From Rhyacichthys aspro (Eukaryota > Chordata > Actinopteri > Gobiiformes > Rhyacichthyidae): 64,000 bases of DNA. Position numbers and translations under genes: made by a program. Below the pieces are notes generated by a model. It was not told where the DNA came from. It did no database searches and was given only the letters and a program-made list of their open reading frames with translations. The DNA is taken from positions 14,981,307-15,045,306 of the forward strand of contig CM072151.1 in NCBI GenBank assembly GCA_036850595.1, in the 5' to 3' direction. Every line of letters starts with the position of its first letter. The first letter of the stretch is position 1. Below, in pieces: positions 26,479 to 38,494 of the stretch.

Positions 26479-28292
26479 AAAAAAAATTTTTCTGGGGAAC
26501 TCCAAAAAAATTTTTATTTTTTTTCTAGGGAACTAAAAAAAAATGTTTTTTTTTTCTGGGCAACTCAAAAAAAAAATATATTTTTTTCTGGGGAACTCAA
26601 AAAAAAAATTTTTTTTTCTGGGGAACTCCAAAAAAAATAATGTTTTTTTCTGGGGAACTTAAAAAAAAAAAAAAATAATTTGTTTTTCTGGGGAACTCAA
26701 AAAAAAATGTTTTTTTGGGAAAAAAATTTTTTCTGTGGAACTTAAAAAAAAAAAAAAAATTTTCTTTGGGAAAAAAAAAAAAATTTTTCTGGGGAATCAA
26801 AAAATATTTTTTTGGGGAATCAAAAAAAGTAATTTTTTTCTGGGGAACTCAAAGAAAAATAAAAAAATTTAAAAAATAAAAAAATTTTTTTTGGGGAACT
26901 CAAAAAAAAATTTTTTCTGGGGAACTCCAAAAAAAATTTTATTTTTTTTTTCTAGAGAACTAAAAAAATGTTTTTTTTCTGGGCAACTCAAAAAAAAATT
27001 TTTTTTTCTGGGGAACTCAAAAAAAAATTTTTTGGGAACTCAAAAAATTTTTTTTTTTTTTTCTAGGGAACTAAAAAATGTTTTTTTCTGGGACTCAAAG
27101 TTTTTTTTTTTTTCTGGGACAAAAAAAAAAATTTTTGGGAATCAAAAAATATTTTTTTTTCTGGGGAACTCCAAAAAAAATAATTTCTTTTTCTGGGGAA
27201 CTTAAAAAAAAAAAAAAAAAATTTTTTTCTTTGGGGAACTCAAAAAAAAAAAAATTTTTTTTTGGGGGAACTTAAAAAAAAAAAAAAAATTTTCTGGGAT
27301 CCAAAAAATTTTTTTTTTTTCTGGGGAACTCAAAAAAAAATTTTTTCTGGGGAACTCCAAAAAATTTTTTTTTTTTTTTTTCTAGGGAACTAAAAAAAAT
27401 GTTTTTTTTTCTGGGCAACTCAAAAAAAAATATTTTTTTTTGGGCAACTCAAAAAAAAATATTTTTTTTCTCTGGGGAACTCAAAAAAAATAATATTTTT
27501 TTCTGGGGAACTCCAAAAAAAATTTTTTTTCTGGGGAACTCCAAAAAAAATTTTTTTTTTTTCCTGGGGAACTCAAAAAAAAATTTTTTTTTTCTGGGGA
27601 ACTCAAAAAAAAATTTTTTCTGGGGAACTCCAAAAAAAATTTTTTTTTTTTTCTAGGGAACTAAAAAAAAATGTTTGTTTTTTTCTGGGCAACTCAAAAA
27701 ATTTTTTTTTTTTTCTGGGGAACTCAAAAAAAAATTTTTTTTTGGGCAACTCAAAAAAATATTTTTTTTTCTTTTTGAGGGGAACTCAAAAAAAATAATA
27801 TTTTTTTTCTGGGGAAGTAAAAAAAAAATTTTTTTCTGGGGAACTCCAAAAAAATTTTTTTTTTTTTTTCTAGGGAACTAAAAAAAATGTTTTTTTTTCT
27901 GGGCAACTCAAAAAAAAATATTTATTTTTGGGGAACTCAAAAAAAAAAATTTTTTTTTCTCTGGGGAACTCAAAAAAAATAATATTTTTTTTCTGGGGAA
28001 CTCAAAAAAATTTTTTTTTTTTTCTGGGGAACTCCAAAAAAAATTTTTTTTTTTTTGGGAACTCCAAAAAAAATTTTTTTTTTCTAGGGAACTCAAAAAA
28101 AAATGTTTTTTTTTTCTGGGCAACTCAAAAAATTTTTTTTTTTTTTTCTGGGGAACTCAAAAAAAAATATATATATATTTTTTTGGGCAACTCAAAAAAA
28201 ATATTTTTTTTTTCTCTGGGGAACTCAAAAAAAAATAATATTTCTCTCTCTAAAAAAAATTTTTTTTTTCTGGGGAAGTCCAAAAAAAAATT
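26479..28292. repeat. A-tract/T-tract tandem array with a GGGGAACTC core (about 1.8 kb)
   Basis: Several dozen units, each a T run, a short core (CTGGGGAACTC, CTGGGCAACTC or CTAGGGAACTA) and an A run, so that every A run abuts the next T run. Unit length varies because the homopolymers vary. A higher-order order of variants is visible: the CTAGGGAACTA form followed by ATG, T run and CTGGGCAACTC recurs near 26525, 26952, 27063 (shortened), 27382, 27653, 27870 and 28084. The last four starts are about 214-271 bases apart. Both strands appear open because AAA and TTT codons avoid stops; the implied Lys/Phe-rich peptides are not genes. Confidence 0.92.
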
Positions 28293-28293
28293 G

Positions 28294-28321
28294 TTTATAT
28301 TTTTATATATAAAAATATAAA
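28294..28321. repeat. Perfect 28-bp AT palindrome at the array edge
   Basis: Sequence self-complementary across its centre (between 28307 and 28308), made only of A and T. It lies directly after the last unit of the A/T array. It could extrude as a small cruciform. Confidence 0.85.
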
Positions 28322-28430
28322 AGTTTTATATTTACAATAAACATCAGCTTGGCTAAGCATATAACACTTTATTTATGTTAAAGATTAAAGATGAATAAAG
28401 CTCAATAAATAAATCAGTGTCTTCGGTGTA

Positions 28431-28620
28431 CTCTGTAGCCTTTATTTGTACTCCGTACCCCTTAATTACACTCTATACCCCTTAATTACATGCTGTACTC
28501 CTCAATTACACTTTGTATCCCTTAATTACACTCTGTACCCCTTAATAACACTCTGTAGCCCCTCATTGCAATCTGTACCCCCTTATTACACTCTGTACCC
28601 CTTAATTACAATTTGTGTCC
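28431..28620. repeat. 20-bp tandem satellite, about 9.5 copies
   Basis: Units begin every 20 bases from 28431. The consensus is near CTCTGTACCCCTTAATTACA, with one to several substitutions per unit and a truncated last copy. The open frame across it is an effect of the repeat and not a gene. Confidence 0.93.
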
Positions 28621-28626
28621 TAGAAA

Positions 28627-28711
28627 AACTAACGCTGTAATTACATTTTAAGTAACTGGGAAGTACTAGAGAACTTACGCTGTAAATACACCATAAGTAA
28701 CCGGGAAGTAC
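28627..28711. repeat. Two diverged 40-bp direct repeats
   Basis: Copies at 28627-28666 and 28672-28711 share CGCTGTAA, a TAAGTAAC block and GGGAAGTAC. They follow the 20-bp satellite at once and could be part of the same dispersed element. Confidence 0.8.
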
Positions 28712-29384
28712 CGGGCCGATTATTTCCAAGCAATTTGCAAGGAAACAAGATACATTAAATCTTTTTGCTGCTGCATTCTGTTTAGTCCTTTTGTTTGTTA
28801 TTGTTCAAGGGTGAACACAGCAAATAAGTGACTGTGCTTGTGCTGGCTCTTACTCAGTGCTCCTGTTCATCTCTGACTCAGCTGTCAGCACCAGTTAATG
28901 TCCCCTCACTGCTTGTAGCCCTTCACTTTTCTCTGCTTATAAAACATATTATTTGTAAGTGTTGCTCCCTCATTTGATTTGCCAAAATATGAGACAACTT
29001 TTGTCCTTTTCCGAAGCACATCTCTTGTATGATAAAAGCTTTTTGTAACTCTGACAAGCTGCTGTATTTGGAGGGCATAGAGAAGCAGGGGTGATGGCCT
29101 GGTAATGCTGATCTGTTCCGCTTGGAGAGAGCCCACTTTGAGTGGATCAGTATTTTTGCGGTTAAGTAGGAAAAGAGAGGAGGAATAATGTGTTCAAAAA
29201 GCCTCTGAACAAGACGGCTTTTACATTTGCTTGGACAATTTAGTGAAGTAAAAGTTTGGTTTTAGTCTAAGGCAATAGTCAGACCTGTTTACAGGATGTG
29301 GATGTTCTCAGTTTAGGAACTTGGTAGACCTTTTTCCAACTTTGTTGTGTTTATTTACGTTCAACCAGTAATACTAACTTTACT

Positions 29385-29527
29385 GGTGGATTCACACCAG
29401 AAGCGTCCAAATCACTTTTCTCATCTACAGTAAGTTCACAGTTGAAGTCGCCTGTGCCAGGGGCGGGATGTGCTCATAAATAGCCGGTGTCTTTAGTTGC
29501 TTGTGAAGCTTTTGGTGTGAATCCACC
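29385..29527. mobile_element. MITE-like foldback element, 23-bp terminal inverted repeats
   Basis: The left terminus 29385-29407 begins GGTGGATTCACACCAGAAGC. The right terminus 29505-29527 is its reverse complement with two mismatches over 23 bp. The whole is 143 bp with no coding capacity, which fits a non-autonomous DNA transposon remnant. Flanking target duplications are not clear, so the superfamily is left open. Confidence 0.65.
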
Positions 29528-30235
29528 TTAACTGTTGCCATGTTGATGAAGCATAAGGTGCCAGTTTGGGGACTTGGGAAGGCCTTGGGAAGGTTTGGTG
29601 ACTTTCCGAAGACCATCAGTGCATTGTGTGAAAATGCATATTGAGAAAGTATGACCTTTGCATAAAATTTACAGTGTACAGTGTGTTTTTTGTACTCTGG
29701 TCTTTCACATCAATGACAAGAAACCTATAACAAAGGAACCTCCAGCATTTAGGAAAACAAGGATTGGAATAGCTCATGACTCTCCATCCTGGTACAGTTT
29801 AGTAAATATTATTTTGTATCTTGTATAAGTAAGTATAAAGAGAATATATTTTCGTCCTGTCTTGGAAAAGTGAAGGCAAAATGAGCCATCACACATGTCA
29901 TCACACATGTCATTTAGTCTTCTGTATAGTGTTAGCGTCACCAAGAATGGTGTTAATTATATGTATCTAATACCCATATTTTAAATTCAAAATGTGCACA
30001 TTATACAATATTTGCTAAACAGGTCTATAATTACTTTCTTTAGCCTTTGACATTTCCTTCTTGGTGTAAGCCCCTGTGACGCTGCAGAGGGTTGAACTGC
30101 ACCAGCGTCAGCAGCGATGGCCTGAAGAGTGATCTGGAGTCGCACTAACAGAAGGTGCTAGCAGCATTCAATATGTCATTGTCACTTGTTTGGCTAATTG
30201 CAGCATGGTGCCAGTGTCAGCCCTCTAGCAAGCCA

Positions 30236-30366
<131 letters not shown>

Positions 30367-30467
30367 CTTACAGTCTTTCCCTCTGCTGTGATAAACTGAC
30401 AGCTTGTGTTATCACCTTTGTTCCATTATAGACAGGTTGAATCATGTGGAAGGTGTGAACAACAGGA

Positions 30468-30470
<3 letters not shown>

Positions 30471-30522
<52 letters not shown>
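30471..30522. repeat. (AGT)n trinucleotide microsatellite
   Basis: About 17 perfect units. It lies about 110 bases from the long CA run. Confidence 0.95.
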
Positions 30523-30523
<1 letters not shown>

Positions 30524-33500
30524 TTACCATTACAGTAAGTCTGCACCATATGGAGAATATCTAGATATTCCTCAAATAGCAAGTAATAAAATGAAATGTA
30601 TTTAACATATGGTGGCTTTCTGTGTCTTTTGTGCATCTTATACATGTGTCTGAAATCATTTCTGGTGAAATTTCTAGAAGTATACAACAAACTAAGTGCA
30701 ACAGAATAGTTTCCTACCAGAAATAATGTCTGCAACATCTTTTTGGGATGCTATTAATAGTATTTCTTAGTGATAATACTAGTAGTTGCTTCTCATAGTA
30801 CTTTATTTACCCACAAGTAGGAAGTCACAGCAGCAGTGGCAGGGGCGCTGTTGTAGTTTTTGGTGAGGCAGACTCGTTCAGAATCAGATTTACAAATCTG
30901 TATACTAAGTAGAATAACATAAATTTGTTTGTTTGGCAGCCTGCACTTTGACAACTTGTTGAGTTTAATATTGAATCTCATCATTCTTTACACGGACACA
31001 TATTAAGGGCAGGTTTGATCAAAAAAGAATCATCATACATTTAAACCTGCATCAGACTCCAACCCCAATGTCCAGCACACAACAGTAAAAAAACTATAAA
31101 TCCACTACCAAAGACTGATAGATGGTTTTAGTAGCTTGTTTCTCATTGTGTAATAATAATAAAAAGAAAGGCATGCCTTTCACCTGCCTACCTTTATACT
31201 GTGACTGTTTAAGTGACTGCTTGTTTTATTCCAACACATTTTTTAGCAGATCCTCATCATCCATGTGGTCAAAATGCCTGCCATTCTGTGAAACATGTGC
31301 CCTTGTGCAGACTCAGGTGGGTGACGGTTAAGTATGCCACAGTTTATGGCAATACTTGTCAATATAGAGCCACTTGAAATGGCTACTGTTTCAACCCATA
31401 TGCTCCAACAGTAGCTACACTACATTAATAAATGTTTTAGTCGCTGTTGCAGACTCATTCTCTAAATAAAAGTAGGATCCTATAGTGAGGCCTTGCAGTG
31501 CTTTAATAAAAGTTTGTCTTACACTTGTGCTCTTTGTCATTGTTATGGAACCATTTTCTCTTTCACCCACTCATATTGCAGTGATCTGTCGATGAGTCAA
31601 AGTGACAAAAGGCTACAATGCAAGCACCTCTGCGGAGCACTTCATAATCAAGCCTCCTCAATCAGCCATCTCCCGCAGCAGGAGGCGGAAATTCCACGCA
31701 ATCATCTTTTTATTTGCTTTTATTACACTTATTACAGGAGTGCACGGTACAGTGTCCTACCTATTTCTTTTTAAGCCAGACCTGTCTGCAGATTCACATG
31801 GGAAATTACATCATTGTATTTATTAGCTCATCATGTTTTATTGCGTTAGTGGTTGTATTGGAGCATTTATTTTTCTATAGTAGAGCTTAATGAGCTGCCT
31901 GGCAAATGTGACTGTGTCCACACTGGGCCCAATTAAATTAAACATGAGGGCCATCACTCTTGCCCTGCCCTGTGTGCACTTCCACCACAGTGTCATGCGC
32001 AGAGATGGGAATGGACTCGTCTGTTTTCTTTTGCCAATTAATTGTAGGTTAAGTATGTAGGAAAGGAATCTTATTTATGTGCAGACAGGAAATTAGATGA
32101 GCTTGTGCTCCGACCCGACTCTGGACATCGCCTGGTATTTCCTGTTTACATCTTACCGGTTGTCACTACAGTCGTTTTGCCTGACTGACATGTTTATTCC
32201 TTGTGCTGTTTTCAGTGTACAAAGTCACATTTTATTTCACTTTCTGATATTTGGTGAAATGTATTCTTTAGATTCACAGCAGCCCAAACTGTTTCATGTT
32301 GCAGGCTATTTCTAGTCATCACAAAAACTCAAATCCAATCATCTGGACAAGCACTTTTCCATCATGCGTCATGTTGTTATTGAATCACTGCAGCTGGTCA
32401 CTCTTGTTTTGATCTCACAAGGTTGCACTCATGAGGTCAGAACTAGTTTGAAGTAGGACACAAATATGACCGGTGTGCGCTTGGAACTGGTCGACAGCAA
32501 CAAAAACTGCGCAGATTTGACTTGAACACACATAATAATAGAGACTCTAGGTATTGCAGCATTGTCATTAGGATGTATTGCTGTTATTAACATGTCTTCT
32601 CTTCTCTTTTCTTCTCCAATGAAATAGGGTGGATTTAAACGCACTGATTCAGCTACAATTTTTCCATTTAAGTACTGTGCTGTTGTGATGTGCTGTTGTT
32701 TATTTTTTATTAGTTTACCAAATGCAAAGTGAAAAAAAAGAAGACAATTCTAAATCAAATCAATATTTGGTGAGACTTTGCCTCAAAATAGCAACAGTTC
32801 TTGCAGTTCCAATGTCTCAGGCTTTGAAGGATCTGGGCAGGTTCTGTTCAAACATTCGGACAATCCCAGAAAAATCCAAGCCAAACTGGCCTAAACCAAA
32901 CCATCTGTTATTTCACTTTGCATTTTGTAAACTAATACTTTACTTTTTATATCCACACCTGCCTTAAACTTTTGCTCAGTACTGTATATACAAAGGTACG
33001 ACTGACAGCTAATAGGTTGCTACTGAAGTCACTTCCTGGAGATGATGTGCAAAATCCAGTGAGGCTAGCAGTGAATCTATCTAATGAAAAAGAAGTCTGT
33101 ATGTGCCTATATTTTGGTTGACCAAGAAGTTTTTTGGGGAAAAAATGCCCTTTCAGCCTTCATTTGAGGTCGGGAGGAGCAGAACTTAATATTGTAGTGA
33201 CCACTTTGTTAAAGTTAACTCAAATATTGTGGATTCATTAGCTTATAGACATTGTAAATGATGTTACTGTAACTACTCCATGAGCAAAAAAAGTAGTCTG
33301 TGTAGTTTAAGCCATTAAAAACCACAGAATGTATAACAACTATATGGTTATGTATGTCCAAAACATGTACGAGGCCAGGATAGTCAGTTTAGGCCCATGT
33401 TTTCTTGTATTACAATGAATGTAAGTTTGCTGTATAGTTTCTTAATATGATTTTTTTCTTAGGGCCGGACTTATTTCCACATGGCTTTTACTTTGCAGGG

Positions 33501-34790
33501 GCATTCAGGCCTAACACCCACACATCAGTCCAGCTTAGTGGAGAGAAAACCACACTGGCTTTCATACTGCAGTGCTGTCATACTCACAGAGCTGGAGCGA
33601 GGTGCGGTTATGCCTGCAACTGTGAATTCATCTCCCCTTTTTGCTTTGCTTGACGCTGGCCTCAACAACCCCACTTTTATTTATTTATTTTTTTCCCCAC
33701 TCCATCCTCTAAATGATTTCCGGAAACAAACATTTTCTCCCCGTTAGCCCTGTCGTTTCCAAATGGCACATCAGAGGAGAGCGTGTCTTTAGGTTGCCAA
33801 GGTAACAGGGTGAGTCATACTGCTGCAGTCAGTTTTTAGTCACTCTCCAACTAACTGTACGTTTCCCTATTTCCATCGTACTGTTCCCATGCATTTTTAT
33901 TGCACATGCACGTATAGAAAGCACCTTTTTATCATCGTTTTAAACACACAAGCACTCGAATGGAAAAGCCAAGAGTGAGATCATAATAAGGGCAAGCGGA
34001 ATGTCGCAGCTCCCACTTTGATTACTTATTTATGGACCGGGCTAATCAGTAAACCCACAGCTCAGAGGCCCACTGCGAAGGAGTAAGAGGGTGGCGTGCG
34101 AAAAGGAGATGAGAAAAAGGGCCATCTCACACTCATTTTCAGCCAATAACACTTGTTGGTTTTGATTAAAGAAGGACAAAGCGTGAGATGTGTAATATGA
34201 TTACATGTCATAATGGCTGTTTATGCCGCTTCCTGTTTTGTTCAAAAATCTTGTCAAGTTAACAGCTGCATGGATCCAATATTAACACTACACCCAGGGT
34301 CTAGACATGAATCATCAAACACCTCTTTGTCACTTCATTATCAATGTTCAAGATGAAGTCACAAGTTTTGAAGTGAAATGAGTTAAATAAGGAACCGGAG
34401 GCTAAGTTTGTATTTTTTAATTTAATTTCTGTGCTCAAGTGTAGCTAACAGTTCATTACAGATACGTGCTCTGATATAGTACAGGATGTTTTTGGACTCA
34501 AGCTTTTCAGTTTATTAGGTAAGCTTATGTATTTTATAAAACTATGTGGTCTATTTAGCTACCACAGACAGTAAAATTAGCTGACTGAGGCAACTGTAAG
34601 CAGACTTTAAATACGCTTAATTACAATCACAAAGATCTAAGTTAGCTGTAGCTTCACAAAGATGATGCTACACCTCATCAGTGCATTTATATCTATGTAA
34701 TGAATTACACACATCAGATTAACTTTGCGATCAATGCTAAATACTTATTGACTTGTTGCTTGTTGGCAAGAAGCCACTTTGTAGCTTTGC

Positions 34791-35392
34791 ATCTTGTGAT
34801 GCTAATGCAAAACTGATCTTTTTTATTTTAAATAAGGGTCCCAATGTCATAGTAAAAAAAAATAGTAAGTGTCTGTCTACCAGCCTCATTTAGCTCCTAA
34901 AAACCGGGACGTTGGCTAATGAGAGGTTTGGATCTTGTGATGCTAATAACAAATCTGATTAACCTACTGAGAGTTTAGCCACAGATGCTAACCATAGGTA
35001 TGCTAAGAGCTTGTCTTTAATATCTTATACACATCTTATATTATTAAATCATGTTTATGTATTCTTATGCTTGAAAAATAAGCTCCATAAGATTGTCTCC
35101 GAAGCAGGTGGTGTTTCTGTAAATGTTAGCAATTTTCCAAAACAACACTGGAAAATTGCTAACTAGCAATTTTCCAGTGTTGTTTTGGAAAATTGCTAAC
35201 ACTAACTCTTTATTGGTGCTATATTGGAAAACAAAACTTTAAGGAACACTATCAATTATTATAAATATTAAAATCTCAACCTCTCAACCTTATCATTTTT
35301 AACAATCTCCAACTGATAGCAAAGCAAATATTATGTGTTTGTCCATTAGCCTCATTTAGCTCCTAACAGCCTGTGACGTAAGCTAATCGATG
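34791..35392. repeat. Low-copy internally duplicated block
   Basis: ATCTTGTGATGCTAAT occurs at 34791-34806 and 34932-34947. A 19-base identity containing CCTCATTTAGCTCC occurs at 34882-34900 and 35348-35366, set in longer diverged similarity. The copies flank a large palindrome, so the block may be the remains of a duplicated or foldback mobile element. Confidence 0.55.
35124..35201. repeat. 78-bp near-perfect palindrome
   Basis: Two arms of 38 bases are exact reverse complements, separated only by AC at 35162-35163. Each arm is itself a hairpin: AGCAATTTTCC and GGAAAATTGCT lie inside each arm, giving four alternating copies of an 11-mer. It could form a cruciform with side stems. It encodes nothing and no target duplication is obvious. 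Confidence 0.95.
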
Positions 35393-36160
35393 CTGACATT
35401 ATCACATGGCAGTGATTTGAGTCATAACCCTGGAGTCTTGGAGCCCTGTCATTCTCACCCTGTTGACCTCAGTGATGTTAAAGATTATGTCTCATGAGTG
35501 ACTCACCCTTGATGCTAATTTACCTCTGAGCCCCGTTACCTCCGGCTCGGCCTGGGTTTATGTAGAATTGACAAGACGGCTGTTGGTCAAACTCCAGTGT
35601 CTGGATGAAGCACAATGAGTAAAAGAAAGACTGACAATCTCACACTCGATTGGTCTGCAGGTTCAGACAAACACCTTCTGTGATGCATTTTCACTTTCGA
35701 TCCCTGTCAATTCACAGTCTGCCTCACCTCGGAGTGTACTTTATGGATTTCTGAGGAAACCCCCTTGATACAGTGAGTCACAGGATTGTGTTATCTTAAC
35801 ATTTAGCAGCACAATCTCTAATCTATTATGTAATTTGTCCTGTTTGTCCTGTTTATGTTAGGACAAGGCTATGTTTATAACTTTTTCATGTTATTTTAAT
35901 GTACATTTCTAAAGATATCAAAATGACTGTCACCTGAACAAAGCGATTCATTTTATTATTGTTGCATGCATCCAGTCAGCAGGCTTCAGTTTATATTCTG
36001 GACAGTTTGGAAAATACCATTGGATCATCCAGTCTATTTTTAGCTTCTTGGAATAGATAATGAGAAAATTACCATTGTAATCACACTCTATAGAAATTAT
36101 CTTTCACACTATAACACTTGTATTGACTATGTTACTAGGTAGCATAAGCCAGTGTCAACT

Positions 36161-36335
36161 TCCATCCATCCATTTTCTTCCACTTATCCAGGGCCGGGAA
36201 GCGGGGGCAACAGTTTAAACAGAGACACCCAGACTTCCCTCACCCCAGACACCTCCTCCAGCTCCAAGAGACATAGTGTCTCCAGTTTATCCTGGGTCTG
36301 CCCTGGACCGCCTACTGAGAATGGCATCTTTTATT
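36161..36335. mobile_element. Fragment of a common teleost dispersed repeat
   Basis: It begins TCCATCCATCCATTTTCTTC, then CTTATCCAGGGCCGGG, ACTTCCCTCACCCC, CTCCTCCAGCTCC and GGGTCTGCCC. This string of blocks is familiar from many copies in fish genomes and probably derives from a retroelement end. The copy is short and diverged. The family name is not assigned. Confidence 0.6.
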
Positions 36336-38378
36336 GAATTAAAAAGAATGATAGAGTTTGAGAAAACTGATGATCTGGGAATTAAAAGAGTTTGCGTAAA
36401 GTCTTTAGCATCTTCATTTGTTTACATGGCCATTTAGCTAACCAATATAGTATAGTATGGTCTTAGAAGGATTTGCTACCTTTGTCCTAAATTTCTGATT
36501 CTGTCAAATATTTTATTGTAGGCAATCTTTGATCATCTATGACCACTGAGTTAAAACCGTGGTGTGACAGGGGCTTATATGTTGCCTTGACTAATTTGCA
36601 TTCTTTTTTTTTTTTTAAATACCCAGATCTTGTATTACTCAATATAATTCATGACAGCAGCGAGGCAGTGGATAAAAATAAAGCGTCCCCAGTGAGCGGA
36701 ACAATGGCTGTAAACTGTGTGTGTAGGTGTTTTGTCCTTCAGCTTCATTGAGTGTCTCCACTGTAACAGCCCAAAGAGGGAAAAACACAGCGTCCAAAAG
36801 GCTCCACGTCTAGGCCTGGATGTACGAGCGACGCTGAGCGGTTAGAGAGCCGTGCAGCGTCCCTTGAGAGGTGGGACTGAGGAGGAGGAGGGGGCGCTCA
36901 CAATGGAGAGCTGGATGACGCAGCTCAGGAGCGGGAGACATACTGGACAAGGAGGATGAAGATGGAGGAGGAAGAGGAGGGGGAGCGTGGGCAGACTGCG
37001 TGGGAAGATGCTGCATAATCAGCTTCCAGGGTGTTCTCCTGCTCGTTTTCTTTCTCCTCGTCGTCTCTGTGTTCCCTAGTGTGCTTTTTTATCCTGTCCG
37101 ACCCCAATCCTTTCTTCTCTTTGTCTTATCTTTCCCGTCTCTATATTGCTCACTTCATTTCCGTTCTGACTCATTTAACAGAGCCATCTCACTGCAGATC
37201 ATTGTGAATGAAACTAAATATTGTACAATAAACCCAGTTATTTTGAGGATTGTTCAGGAAGACTCTCTGTCAGTATCCCTAACATGAGAGACATGCTCCA
37301 TCTGCCCCGGATATGACAGAAATGGGCAAAAGAGGAGTCATGTGATCGACGCAGCATTTGGCAGCTTAGAGAGGATAAGTCACACCCCTTTTGCTGTTTT
37401 GGGAGACCCCAGAAAAACATGAATGGGAGTTGATGATTCATGTCACTTTATGTCATGCTGTTATTTTAGTTTAGGGGAAAGAAGGAAGGGAAAGACAATA
37501 AAATCATGCTATGATCAAAAAGACCTCTAAATAAATAACTACATATACAGTAATGTCCTCCTTTTTTAACCTCTAGTGCCTCAGTTCAAAAAGAAGTGGC
37601 TGGAATGTATGTAGCCACCATGTTAGGGAGGTCAAGAAAGTGAGCTAATCCAATCAACCATCAGTAAGTTCAGAGAAAATTGAATTATTGTATTAGTCTC
37701 TCTGAAGCAAGACTGTAATACATGTAAACATCCTTGTCTGAAGTTATTCTTAGTCAAGTTGTGTAGTGATTTAGATGTATGTCTGTATTACTGTCCCAGA
37801 CAGACTCAATGACCAGGGCTCTGTGGAGGTCATACTATTACTTCCAAGATTCTCTGTTCTTCTTTACTTTGAAAATACACTGTATGTATGTTTGGAGTCT
37901 CAAAAATATAGAAAGACTTTATTATATTATCAAGAGCCTTCTTTCTCTGCAGAATTTTTTTTTTCAAACCTGCCCAGTAGTCTAAATGTACTGCACGACT
38001 CCCTTAATGTATAAAAAATGTATTACATCTATCACTGTACAGATATTTACCCTCAAAAGCAAAAATAGTGTTCTCTTTCCTCTCGTAATAAAGCTAAAGA
38101 GGTAAACAGCATGAACACAGCATCGCTCATCGTCTCTCTGAGCATCTACAAGACAAATTCACATTTCTTTTATTCTGTTCATTACAAGCAGACTTTAAAA
38201 ATAAGACAAGAAAACCCCCTCATGAGCAAAGGCCTGCTCCGTTCCACATGACTTCACACTTTGCAGCTTTTGGCATCCCACAAAAAAGGTGAGAATTAGA
38301 AAACGGCGTGTAATCGTGAGTCGTAGAGGAACCCGATGAGTCACCGGCATCTCTCCCCGGCTGCTCCATTTGTGTTCA

Positions 38379-38494
38379 GAGGGGATGGGGTGGTGGAGTG
38401 GAGGGGAGGAGGGGATGCGTAGGCGGAAAGAAGGGATGGGTGGAGGGCTGAGGAGAAGGAGGGAAGATGAAGGAAAGGAAGGAGGAGGAGGGGG
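38379..38494 (+). other. Long G/A-rich (polypurine) tract
   Basis: About 116 bases that are almost all purine on the plus strand and contain many GGA and GGGG runs. It could adopt triplex or G-quadruplex structure. The Pro-rich open frame on the other strand is a composition effect. Confidence 0.6.

Noticed and set aside
26597..28320. Many Lys/Phe/Gly/Asn-rich open frames on both strands
   Set aside because: They are produced by A and T runs that cannot form stop codons; the same repeat is open on both strands.
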